Part shown: positions 21,434-33,120 of the stretch, piece by piece
Numbering within the stretch: position 1 is the first letter of the stretch
How the letters are laid out: the number at the start of each line of letters is the position of its first letter
NCBI GenBank assembly: GCA_040285825.1
Contig: JAUPSS010000003.1
Span: 744,001 to 808,000, forward strand
DNA length: 64,000 bases
Reading direction: 5' to 3'
Source: Eukaryota sp. TZLM1-RC
Taxonomy: Eukaryota; Metamonada: BaSk clade
Notes under the pieces: model-generated
Seen by the model: the letters and a program-made list of their open reading frames with translations, nothing else
The model's database searches: none
Told to the model about the DNA's origin: nothing
Program-made: the position numbers and the translations under genes

Positions 21434-22996
21434 ATGTCCCAGGATCCTAAACATTTAGAATGTCCAGTATGCCTTGATATTTTTGACGAGCCATGTGCAC
21501 TTCCTTGTGGACACAGTGTCTGTCGTGATAAATGTCTCCTTCCATGGCTTCAAGATCATAGAAATTCCACATGTCCATCGTGTAAGCAAGAACTTTCAGA
21601 CCCCAAGGCAGAATTTCCCATCAATTACCAGCTACGTGAGGCAGTCGAGGCCCACCATCAAGCCAATCTTTCAGTAACGGAGATTTGCTCAGCGTGTGAT
21701 AGTACACCTGCAACTCTCTTCTGTAAAGACTGTGATGCCAACCTATGCAGAGAATGTCGTACGAATCTACATGTAGCCAAGTTCATGGCATCTCACTTCA
21801 TTGTACCGATCGTTGAAAGACAGACTGTTCAGATCAAGAAGTGTCCTTCCCATCCTTCTAAAGAACTAGAATACTTCTGCTCCGAGTGCAGTGTTGCAAT
21901 CTGTATGAACTGTTGTGTGTTTGATGATCATTTCGAGCACAAGTCAGCTCTTCAACCTATTGCTGACGCTGAACAAAAGATGGAGAGTGTAATAACTGAG
22001 ATCAATACCCAACTCGAAAGCACACAAAAGGAGGTCTCTCAATCCGTCCAATCCCTTGCCGTTTCTATATCGGATATTCCTCAAGAACTTTTGAAGGAAG
22101 TGTCTGCTCTGCTCAATGAAACACATTTGGATTTAGAATTGTTCAGAAATAAGTTTTATTCATGCGAGGAGGTGGTTGTCTCTACTTCACTGTCACCCTC
22201 TGCTGATCAAGTCGTCCAGAAAAAGGTTGGTCAGTTGCTTGAGCGTATCAAGTGTATTCGAAATGAATTAACAGGTTTCTTGAAGCATTGTACCGGAAAA
22301 CTTTCAAAGACAAACTTTGGCAATTTGAAACATTTGGAGAGTTCCAAATCAACATGTATCAGAAAGCAAAATAAGGAAGAAGTACCCAGTAATGGTAATT
22401 TGATGCAAGTGTCTCCAGAACGTGTGTTAGAAGAACCTGAACAGCACAGTCACCAACGTAATCTAGATGTTTCAGAAGAAAACAGCATAGAAGCACGTGC
22501 TTTGTGTGCTTTTAAGTTCAGGTTTTGTCATCATCAGAGACATAAGTTCCTTGTGGTGTCTCACGATGGTCTTACAATTTTCAGAGGAGGCACTTCTCAG
22601 CAACCCACACTCTCAAATGTACTTGGTGATCAGCCACTGCAAAATGGGAACATCTACAAGTGGAAGGTTGCTACAGATGGACGCAATCCCGGGAGGAGAT
22701 GTGTAGGCATTATCCCAAGAAAACAGTTCCGAAGGGGTAATTCTTTAAATGGCTGTTCGAATGCATACATTTTTTTAAGTGACTTGGGTGTGTTCTCTTC
22801 AATCTCTGGTCCTTTCCGTGTTTGGCCAGCCAATTCAACCATTGAAATTACTGTTGATCTCATTGATTTCACAATGACTATTACTGATTCTTCTAATAGC
22901 ATTGATCTTGCAACGAATATTCATCGCTTGGAAGATGATTGTTATTATCCTGTTTTTTGTCTCCCAAAAAATTCTCAATTCATGCTTGTAAATTAG
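21434..22996 (+). CDS. TRIM-like RING/B-box/coiled-coil protein with divergent SPRY-like end
   Basis: Likely an E3 ubiquitin ligase. ATG 21434 (MSQDPKHLECPVCL) places the RING at once; an in-frame ATG at 21344 would add 30 residues with no homology. 520 residues: RING C3HC4 (CPVCLDIF ... CGHSVC ... CPSC), two B-box-like zinc motifs (CSACDSTPATLFCKDC and KKCPSHPSKELEYFC), then a helical coiled-coil stretch of about 100 residues. The last 150 residues (IYKWKVATDGRNPGRRCVGI, FLSDLGVFSS, VDLIDFTMTI, YYPVFCL) resemble a divergent SPRY/B30.2 fold. The RBCC-SPRY order is the animal TRIM layout. The substrate is unknown. Confidence 0.82.
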   Translation: MSQDPKHLECPVCLDIFDEPCALPCGHSVCRDKCLLPWLQDHRNSTCPSCKQELSDPKAEFPINYQLREAVEAHHQANLSVTEICSACDSTPATLFCKDCDANLCRECRTNLHVAKFMASHFIVPIVERQTVQIKKCPSHPSKELEYFCSECSVAICMNCCVFDDHFEHKSALQPIADAEQKMESVITEINTQLESTQKEVSQSVQSLAVSISDIPQELLKEVSALLNETHLDLELFRNKFYSCEEVVVSTSLSPSADQVVQKKVGQLLERIKCIRNELTGFLKHCTGKLSKTNFGNLKHLESSKSTCIRKQNKEEVPSNGNLMQVSPERVLEEPEQHSHQRNLDVSEENSIEARALCAFKFRFCHHQRHKFLVVSHDGLTIFRGGTSQQPTLSNVLGDQPLQNGNIYKWKVATDGRNPGRRCVGIIPRKQFRRGNSLNGCSNAYIFLSDLGVFSSISGPFRVWPANSTIEITVDLIDFTMTITDSSNSIDLATNIHRLEDDCYYPVFCLPKNSQFMLVN

Positions 22997-23227
22997 TTGG
23001 AATGTGTAAATAGTAAATATGTTTTCGACCTGTTTGGCATTTATTTTATAAGCAACATTTGAAGAACGAAGCCATTTCAAGTTTTCATATTGAAGGGCAG
23101 GGTTGCGTGCTCTATCATTGATAAATAATCATGCTACTAATAAATCTACTAAAAATCTACTATAAAATAACTTTGTTATAGCTACACTGAAATACATCAA
23201 GACACCAGCTAATCTCAACTCATTTAA

Positions 23228-23308
23228 TGTTACCTTAGGTTGCAAAAGTGGTTGAGATAAAGATAATTTATTTTCTATTCATATTATAAAAGCCTTAGGG
23301 CGCCAACA
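23228..23308 (-). repeat. 3' LTR of element 3 (81 bp)
   Basis: Read on the minus strand it begins TGTTGGCGCC and contains a TTTTATAATATG TATA-like box and an AAATAAATTATC polyadenylation-like signal. It differs from the 5' LTR by one base (A/G near 23232). It is one of the shortest LTRs I can account for in a Ty3/gypsy element. Confidence 0.9.
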
Positions 23309-23424
23309 CTGCTTCTTCCCTTTTTCAGAGCTAATAGGCTTATATAAATATGAATCTAAACTATAAACAAATAACTAAATAACTAAATAACTACAAATAA
23401 CCTAATCTAAACTGAGAATTAGCA

Positions 23425-26400
23425 TCACTTCCTAATTCTAGTACTACGTCTAGGCCTCTTGCAAGGCGTAGAGCTATTGGAGGTACTCTTACGTTGACTA
23501 GAGGTACGTTTTCCAATTTTCTTGTTATTCCTACTGAACAACTTGTAAGCTTCTGAATGTTTAACTGAATGGAGAGGCTCTTCTGTTGTCTCACCGCCAA
23601 ACCATTGAACAGTACAGAAACTACCTGAGTCAGAATTATATTCTGAGAGGATTTTCTCTATAACATGTTTCTCAGCATCGCCTGCTGCGACTGCCTTAAG
23701 GAATTCGATATCCTGAGGATTATCTGCGTTATAGATTTTACAATCTTTCTTGGAAGCCTTTAATTCACTGCCAGTGATAAGATTCTTTAATAATAAAGTA
23801 GAGTTGGAAGGATGGTCTATTACTAAAAAGGGTCCGTTCCAAGATCCATGTAATTTATTATTCTGTTTGGTTTTACGTAGGACATAGTCACCAATATTAA
23901 ATACTATAGAGCGCGAATTAGTATTGTCTACTGAAATCGGAGTATTTGATAATTGATGACGCTCTGCTTCTTCCCTTTTTTCTTGCAGACGAGTATTTTT
24001 CATTTTAATGTCGTCTAATAAAGGTATATTGGAATCAAATTTTGATAAGTTTCCTAATATGGTTGCAGGGTCCGATCTTGGACTAATCGAAGATCCGAAC
24101 ATTAGTTCGTAAGGTGTAAAACCTGTCTTTCTGCTTTTAGTGGAATTTATTAATAGTTGGGATATGGGTACATAAGTAGACCAATTTCCATAATCATTAA
24201 AATCTATTAATAATTTCCTCAAGCATTGTAGAACGTCTCTATGTTTCCGCTCTACGAGTCCATTACTTTCAGAGTAGTGGGGTATTGAGTTACTCATCTC
24301 AATAGCTAATCTATTACACACTATCTTAAAAGTCTCATTGGCGAACTCGGGACCATTATCACTATGAATTAACATAGGTATGCCAAAAATTGCGGAAACG
24401 TTCCAAATCAAAGCGTCTGCGGTCTCTAAGGCATTGAGTTCCTTCAGAGGGACTAAAATTGAATATCCAGTAAAAGAATCTACAAATACTAATAAGTATT
24501 TATTACCATCACTATCAGTATTCAGAGGTCCAATTGTGTCAACATTTAGTCTGGCAAAAGGACGATCTGCCCAAAGGGAACCTGTGGAAGGTGTATTTGT
24601 TCTTTTAACTGGTGCCGTTTTTTGACAAGTTGGGCATCTTTTGATGTGGTTTATGCGGTCCTTTCTCATATTAGGCCAGAAAAAGTCGCTTTTGGACAGT
24701 TTATGTAGACTGTCGTTTTTGCTGGGGTGGCCTGATTGAACCAATCCATGAATTAATAATAGTGCCTGTTTTCTGAGGCTTTTTGGAATTAAAATTTTAT
24801 TTTTGTTGTTTTTCCAAATTTGAGTATTTTCATCTAGAATTGCATTCTCAAATAGAAGGTCATTATTATTTTTGGCTATTTGTTGTTCAGATCTTATTTT
24901 AGAGAACCAGGAGGAAAAAATAGGTAAGTCCTGGTGTCTACTTAGGGATGAAATTGATGGGATGTCTTCGAAGTCCGAATCAGAATCATCGTCTATAGGA
25001 GGTATCTTGTAATTCGAAAGTAAAGTATTTGGTATATTTATACTCCATATAGAAGGAGTTTCCTCATTTTGATCTAAATCAATATTCCTCGATAGCATAT
25101 CTGCCCAGTGGTTATCTTCACCTGGTTCATTGACTATATCAAAGTCGAATTCAGATAGTATCGGCAGCCATCTCTTTACAATTCTATTTTTCTCTGGGGC
25201 TGTGGCCAGGAATGCAATGTTTTTGTGATCAGTGAAAATTGTTAGATGTCTAGTCAAAAGGTAGCTTTCTAAACAACGTTCAGTTAAAATCAGAAGTATT
25301 GCGTATAATTCTTTCTGTAAAGTGGACCATTTTCGTTGTGTTTCTGTAAGTAATCTACTATAAAACGACAACGGTTTCACTTTCCTTTTATTCAGCGGGG
25401 TTCCTGCAGGGGAGTATGGTTCACTTTCTTGCCAGATAACACCTCCAACTGCTACATCTGATGCGTCAGTACTTATTAATACGCGCTTGCCCGGAGCTGG
25501 TAGTTCAAGGGGCATGTGATTAATTATTAAATCTTTTATTTGTTTAAGATAATCGTCATGCTCGTTGGTCCATTTTATTATTCTAGGTTTTCCTTTAATT
25601 AACTCATTAATTGGAGCTATTAATTCGGAAATACCTGGAAGCCAATCTCTAATGTAATTGATGGATCCTACCAATGAGCGAACTTCTTTCACTGATTTTG
25701 GTCTAGGGATTCTCATCAAGGCTTCGATTTTTTTCTTACTAATAAATCTGGTTTTATCCTGGAAGGTGCTTCCTAAAATATCAATAGGGTGTTAGATGTT
25801 ACGAATTTACATTTACGTAAACCTATATTTACACGTCTATTTCTGGCGCATTGGAGGACTCTTTGTAATCTCTTATAGAATTCATCGAAAGTCGTTCCAA
25901 CTATTATAATGTCATCGATATATATAAAAACGCCATTAATTTGGAATATTTCCATCATTACGTTTTGAAAAACTGCTGGGATGTTCTTTAATCCGAAGCA
26001 AGCTCTTTTAAACATAATTGACCTTCCAGGGATTGAGATTGATGTTTTCTCAATGTCCTTTTCAGCTACATTCATCTGCCAGAAAGCTTTTGGTAAATCA
26101 ACCGTGGCTATGTAATCTGCTCTACTTAAAAATTCTAAAATATCACTAATCCTAGGTAGATTAGGCTCTACTGAAATCGTGTGGGCATTGACTCCATCTT
26201 TACCACTAAAGTCTCCAGTTAGCCTGGGTTTCTTGCCGTCAGGATATATAACTAAGACAATAGGAGAGCTGAATTTATAATTAGATTCAACTGCATAGCC
26301 CATTTCAATCAGTTCATCAAATATTTTGTTTGCTATTTCCATTTTGCTGGGATTTAATCGTCTAGCAGGTTTATGTACTATAGCGTTTTCGTCTCTAAAG

Positions 26401-29400
26401 GGGATTGTTAGAGGTTTACAATCGATTCCTTTTCTGTTTGGAGTTTCACTAAAAACATCGCTGAAAATTCCTAGTAGACTCGTTAATTTTATTTTATTAT
26501 TATCATCATCTAATTTTATCTCACAACCAGATCTAGTTAACTGCTCCTCAAAATCGGAAGGACTCGGTGATTGGTTATCTAAGGTCCCAATCGAATGTTG
26601 AGCGATTCTTGAGTCGAACTCAGATTCTGCATTTAACAAAGTGCGATGTTCTTTGTCTAATCTAATGAAAAGACCATCATCCGTCTGAAGCCCAAGTGTT
26701 TTTAACATGTCTATCCCTATTAATAATTTGTTCGAACCCGGGATTATGGGAAGAGTATGTCTATAATGTACTTGGTGCGCAATGCTTCCTACGTTGAACG
26801 ACAGAATACCATTTGCACTCCCTAGCGATTTACTTGATACGATATTGGCTGGTAAGAACTCAATTGTATCATCTCTATTAATTGACATGTTGCATTTGTT
26901 AGCCAAATCTTCTGTTATAACCGAACAAAACGCTGCCGAATCAATAGTTGCAATCATTTTTATATTATTTATTAAAATCTCCAATCTTGGAAATGGAGAA
27001 CGCTGGGATCTGATGTGGTTCTCACTAACCGTAGAATTTATACCAAAAATACTATTGATATCAGAGCTGGGTTTGTGGAATTGTGGAGGATTTAGTAAGA
27101 ATTGTTGAGCTGTTGGGGAGTTGTTAACTGGGTTTCCGAAATCGGCAATTGATTGATTATGATTGATTGCGTTGATTTGTTTCCGATTGGGAAAGTTTCC
27201 TGTATTTCTGACCCTGTTGCTGAAACGGTCAATCCGTCTGTGAGAGGTCATGCTCGAACTAGCTGACACGTTCACAGAAGGGGATGATGTTGATGATGTA
27301 TCCTCTTGTGTATTTATGTAATAAATAGGTCTATATTGACCTCTACCTTTATGTCCTCTAAAATGGCCACCTCGGCCCCTACCTCTAAACCTAGAAACAC
27401 GTCTACCACGGCCACCTCGGCCTCTAACTACACTGCCACTTCTCGCAGGCTGATCAGCCTCGCCGATCTTAAACCTCAATTCTTTTGGTACCTCGCTCCT
27501 GGTACAACGAGGGTCTTTGCATTCGAAAACCGTGTGACCGATAGGATTATTTCCTTCGGTGACGTTACAGAATGTACAGAACTTAGATCCCTCTCGTTCA
27601 TGTCTTTCTGGGACATATTTGTTTTGGGGAGTTCCTTTGAATCCGCCTCCCGAGCGACGTTTAGTACCTGGACCAGATGGGGTTGCTCCTCTAGAGAACG
27701 TTCTCATGGTCGAAAGGCCTAATGGGATGTCTTCTTCTCTTTCAGCTTGTTTTCTCAAAAGTTCCATGGTGTGCCTATTTCCTGTTGTTTGGCACCAAGC
27801 TAGAAAGTGTCTCCTGGTGGTCGAAATCAGGTCTAACAAAGTTGTACCTGTTGAAGGGTCCCATAAATCTTCTCTTGTCCAATGGCTTGCCAGCTCTTTG
27901 GTAATGGCAAAATTATCTATACCCAAGAGAAAATGTTCTGCAATAAGGGCGGGTGAGAGGGTTATTAAACCGCTGCTTCCCCTAATTGATGCAGATATGG
28001 AGTGATCAACCATATAGGTAGTCATCCTCAGGACGTCTCCAAAATCTTCGACGAACCTACCAAATTCGTTGTCCGCATCCACTTTGTTATGGATGTTTCT
28101 CCAATTTATGCATGGTTTCGCTAGGGCGGAGCAAGCCTCGTGATATGAGATAAATTGTGTCCTGCGTAGCAAAAAAACCATTAAGTCAGCGTCTGAGAAG
28201 TCTTAGAAGTCCTTGGCCTTGCCATCTAGAGATGAGATGGGGGTCGACCATGCTTGATAAGCCGGATGGACAAGTACTTATCATCATACTTCTGAATAAG
28301 TCATAATGATGGATAGGAGGTCCCAAACGTTTCGTCAGTTCTGGGTCGATCCTTAAGAGTGGCTGTTTCATGTCCCTGTCCATTTCTTCTCTGATGTGAG
28401 ATGGGAGTGATGATAACAACTCAGGGGTAATCTGGGTCTTTCCTTCGCCAAATATTTGGGTTGCTATCAACATAGCACGAGACCAATCAGATTGACCAGG
28501 GGCTTGAAAGCTTCGATTGGCTATCTTGCGCCCATATTTGTCCCATGTTTGGAATTTGAGGAGGAAGGAGACGAGAGACATCTTATTGAGAGGGTCCTTC
28601 TCAGATAGGTGAGGGGCTTTATATTCAGCTGACCTAGGCTGAGAGTCCACATGTCTCTGAAGACTACTTGCTATACTCATATCCAAAATATTTCTAGAAG
28701 CTTGGAGGTCTTCCAAACGGAGAGGCTCCTCAGAAGTAACTCTTCTACGAGGGGGTTGAGGAGGAGGTGTTTCATCTAAACTAGGTCCTCTCAACTCGAC
28801 TTCGTCTTCTGATGCGCTAGTGAGCATGGGTTGGGAGGGACTTGATGGTCCCTGAACCACTCTGGTAGGTCTGTTTGCTCGTTCTGTCACATCTACTGTT
28901 GGGATGTGATCAGGGAGTACGTCAATGGAACAGACTTGTACCGGTTGCTCTTTTTTAGATATAATGGGGGCAATTATAGGAAGTTTAGGTCTCTGGTGGA
29001 GCTCTGTTGATTGATCACCCGTGACCAAGAACCTGAACTTCTTCTTCCTTGTCGTTGATTCCCCGAATTGCTGAATGAAGTTATTTGGGCGGCTCCTAAA
29101 TGTGGATACGCTTGAACGTTCCGTAAGTATATTATTTAGGGCGTCCGCGTCAAAGAAGTCACTGACGGGATCCAACTTACTTGGATTTGTGCTGTCTGCT
29201 TGTTCCATGTATTCTCTGAAACAAGTAGGAGCCCCATCCTCTACTTCTGAGTAGTTATGGATGATCGTATCAAAGTACGAGTCCATCCATGCCGGTAATT
29301 TAGTTTGCAGGATGTCGTCGGTATCAGTTCTGCTCCTTCGTTCGATGGCTAAGAACCTGATCCTTCTCCCGAACTGATCTAAGTGAATGGCTTCCCAATC

Positions 29401-30126
29401 AGGCCTATCTTTGATAGGTTTTGCCAGAATCACATGGATCTCTCTATCCATACCGGTTATCCTAGGACGGCGTTCTGCCCCGCGTCCATAGGTCTCTCTA
29501 CTCAAAGTGTCCAACGCGTTAATGAGTTCTCTTCTCTCATTTTGAGGGAATTCGTACACTCTATTAGGGTCCCCTTTATGGCCCAGAGTCTGAAATCCCA
29601 CATTTCTACCAGATTTTGATATTTGCTTCCAAAGAGGAGGGGGCTGCTCGAACAAACAGTAATCTGTTGGTTCAAGGTGAGATTCCGCGTCCTTCATTAT
29701 CTGTTGGCGAAGCTCTTTTTCATCGTCGTCCATTTCTTCTAAAACGGACTGGAGTTCTTCGTAGTCCTTTAGGGCAGACGAAGTATCCGAGTTTAACTCA
29801 ACATTTTCTTTAGGTGAGGAGGGGGGTGGTCCCGTTCCTGAAACCTTATCTGGTTTGTTGGACATGGAAGAGGCGGGAGGTGGTTCCGTGCCTGGTTCCA
29901 TTGTTTTTGATTTGGAAGAGGCGGGAGGTGGTTCCGTGCCTGGTTCCATATCTTTCTCATGAGGAGGGGCGGAGGGTGGTCTCGAGCCCGAGTCCTCTTC
30001 TTTATTTGACTCTTCAGTCCCTACTGATGTTGTATGTATGCTCAAAGCATCTCTGTCGTACTGTTGCATCTGTCTAATGTAAAAAATTTGGCTGGAGTCA
30101 GTGTCCTGGCGAGGAGAGACTGACAT
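23425..30126 (-). pseudogene. gag-pol of element 3, two frameshifts
   Basis: Three pieces form one ancestral frame. 30126-28186 is the N-terminal Gag, with a Pro-rich tandem repeat (EPGTEPPPASS, twice) near residues 50-75. 28181-25773 holds the rest of Gag, a Cys/His zinc motif (CTFCN ... HTVFEC), an Arg/Gly-rich segment, an aspartic protease region with IDSAAF instead of D-S/T-G, and RT with FIYIDDIIIV. 25719-23425 holds RNase H (STDASDVAVGG), integrase zinc motif and DDE region (HSDNGPEFAN), and a chromodomain-like tail (VQWFGGET). Single-base frameshifts lie near 28185 and 25795. Without them the frame would be open throughout, so this copy may be fairly young. Confidence 0.88.
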
Positions 30127-30209
30127 GATATCTGCTGAAGATATCCTCTGTTTGATAGCTGTGAGTTGTGTAAACGGTATACCTATAACCTAATACGGCC
30201 AATAATTAT

Positions 30210-30290
30210 TGTTGCCTTAGGTTGCAAAAGTGGTTGAGATAAAGATAATTTATTTTCTATTCATATTATAAAAGCCTTAGGGCGCCAACA
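30210..30290 (-). repeat. 5' LTR of element 3 (81 bp)
   Basis: Same sequence as the 3' LTR apart from one base. On the minus strand it is followed after about eight bases by TTGGCCG, a possible but weak primer-binding site beginning TGG. The Gag start codon (30126) is about 84 bp downstream of the LTR. Confidence 0.88.
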
Positions 30291-33120
30291 CTAATGAAGA
30301 TAGTCATACATCAGTGCTGTCATAAACTACAACTCACCATCAGGGATTGAAATCACCCAGGTCTTTGATCGGGTGACCTCCTTTTCATTCTCATAAATCC
30401 TCCTAAATCAACTCCGGTAATTTTGAAAACTATCAAATAGCTTTGGGTTATGACGAACATAAGTAAAACAAATCACAACTTAATCTGTTCAAAATGAATG
30501 TTATGTTGGAAAGAAATTGTTATGCTAGGCAAATTGAAGATGTGTGTCAAGAATTAACAACTGGGTGCCCTAGTTCACCAAGAGCAAGTGGTTGAAATTT
30601 CATACCACCATTTTCTCGACTACTGAGGACAAGTACCAGTGAGGACAAGTACTACATAAGAAGGCAGTCCTTCAAGCTTTTTTTGAAACAAAATGATTGG
30701 TAAATCGACAAGCATTACTTGCCATATGGTGATTGCAGAAATTGCGTGTAATACGAGGGTGTTTTTTGCCGATGGTGAACCCTTTGTGAGCTATGTATTT
30801 GAAGAGTGGATTCAAGTATATGCATTTCAAAATTACAACATAAGCTAGTTCAATTTAAAAGGATAACAACAACAATTGAGATTTCTCTGGCGTGTAGTGC
30901 GGTGTCATTTTTTATTATACGTGTGTTTTCAAACCTTAATCTGAACTGGCAATTGTCCACCAAGTATTTTACTGACATCATATTTATCCAGGGGTTGGGT
31001 CTTCCTCTTGCTGTGTCTTGATTTTTTATGTATTTTTTTATTTTGTCTGCCTCCACTACACTCAGCGAAATTGGAAGGGTTGATGTGATTTTTAGACTCA
31101 TGATTCATTTATTGTTCTATTTCTCGAACACTATTGATAAGATTTTGTAAATTTTCCATACATACAACCCTTTCAATTATGTACAATAAAGGACTTTGTC
31201 TTGAAAACACACAAGCACGAGTGAATAACCAGTGAATACAGGCTATGATTGCAAGAATATTTTTAGTTTTCTACATCAACAAACCATCAGTAACTTCAAC
31301 CACAGCATTTTTCAGCATCAGGACCTTTTTGGCCTTCAACTTACGCTCTAACAGAACACTACCATTTACCTCTTGAAAACTTCAACTTGGCTTATTTACT
31401 TGTATTTCATTATCCTTTAAGTGAATGTTGTTCAGAAATAATAACCTTGTCAAAATTTTAATAAATATTCGTAATGTACATGTTTGTGGGAGGATAATTT
31501 TAAAAAAAATCAAAAAATCATTATTTAAAAAATCTCTAGTTCTGCAAAATGAAAAGTGAAATGCCCTGATTTAGAGAATATTTCATTTGATAACCAATTC
31601 CAACGCTGTCCACCATTCTGTGCGATAAAACAGAGAAATCTGTTTAACTTCGGATTACCATAAATCCATTGGGAAATTCAGTAATCTTTCAATTAGTGTC
31701 TATTTTTTCAGTTTATTTTTTACAAAAATAATTTCTGCTATAACGAATAACAAAATAAAACCTAATAATCAGTTCATCAACGACTTTTCTCGCTGACTTA
31801 TAAATTCTTCTCCATTATAGGGAATCGTTTTTGTTGTTACTGATCCGTGGGTATCAGATTTGTTCAAGTCTTTCAAGTGTGAAAATCAATTAAGATTTTT
31901 AATAAACATAAAAGGGATTCATAGCAATGTAGAGCTAACAACTTTAAAAATCAATCAGGTCATTTGAGAAACGTGAGCACACGTGTGCAGGAACAAACTG
32001 AACCCTGACTACTTTTGGATTAGAAACATCCAACAACTACAGATGCAAAAACAATAAGCAACTTTAGCCCAAACTCGCTCCAAAAGCAGCATTTATTCGA
32101 TCCATTAATTTTTCTATTCTGATTCGTAGTTATGAGTACACACGCAACTTCGTTGAAGCATTTGTCTCATAAGCTAGTACTGGTCATGGCAAATTTGTGA
32201 TTTATAATATAATATTGAGGGCGTTATTATTAATAAACATTGATTCTTATGAAAAAGGGTGGCAACCATTTGAGAAACAAGTTCGTCATCACTTTCTGAT
32301 AATACTTTATGAACTGATCAGAAATCCAACACTTACCCTTTCATGAACCACAGTTCATATCTTGAAACTTGCTTTGAGAATACCAGTAGAAACAACCACC
32401 GCAACTCTCCCTTGTTACTTGTTAGTTGCTCGTTTAATTGCTGTAGTAAAATCTGGACACTGTATAAACCCTGATCGTATTCGTTCAATTGCTATCGACG
32501 AATTTTTCATTCATCTCTTTGCTGCAATAGATTCAATCGTATTTCTCTTAATGCTGCAAAATTTTGATCACCTATCAAATAACGCCTACTTAGTGTCGAA
32601 AATACCACAATCATTAAGCACCACTATTATCAGAGAATGCTAAATCTCACACTCATTATGTCCCTTTACCTTTTCCTAACATGGTTGCCGTGGCCCCTGT
32701 TTGCTTAATCATTTTTGAAAACTGCGAAACAAGGTACTGGACGAGCTTTGATATCATGGTACATTGTTTAACTTATTTATAGAAATAAATCAAGGTCAGT
32801 GAAAAAGGAGTCACAGAATAATCAATGTATATTTGATTAAAAACTTATGCTGTGGACTGAATTTGGTAAAGTGAAGTAGCAGTATTTGCATCTTTCCCAC
32901 TAAAAAGAAAGGCTTTCTCGGTGTAAGGAACCAATCAATTAAATTTTTTTGATCACCGTTACAGTGGTGACTTTTTAAAATCATTATTGAACAAATTTTC
33001 TTCATCTACTGAGAGTTTTCCATTTATACAAATAAGAAAGTACTATAGACGAGTTGGTATTTGGATCAACATAATCTTGAATGTTTTTGTGAATTCCAGT
33101 AGAATCGAATTTTTTCTAGA
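30291..33120. other. 2.8-kb AT-rich interval without a supported gene
   Basis: Several short frames exist (30806-31021 +, 31101-30850 -, 32362-32643 +) but none shows a motif, a family match or splice-joined partners. A second copy of the short repeat seen at 13685-13830 lies near 30505-30605. A local direct repeat (GAGGACAAGTAC) occurs twice near 30627-30650. No tRNA or snRNA was recognised. Confidence 0.4.

Larger units (their letters stand above)
23228..30290 (-). mobile_element. Ty3/gypsy chromovirus with 81-bp LTRs (element 3)
   Basis: A 7.06-kb element bounded by two 81-bp direct repeats (TGTT...CAACA on the plus strand), one mismatch apart. On the minus strand the internal part reads gag, zinc finger, protease, RT, RNase H, integrase and chromodomain-like tail, then a polypurine tract (GAAAAAGGGAAGAAGCAG at 23309-23326) before the 3' LTR. 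Flanking 4-mers are TTAA (left) and CTAA (right), so the target duplication is imperfect or mutated. It is clearly related to elements 1 and 2 but belongs to a different subfamily. Confidence 0.92.

Noticed and set aside
32362-32643. 93-residue hydrophobic ORF
   Set aside because: No motif, no neighbour logic, and composition like random AT-rich sequence.
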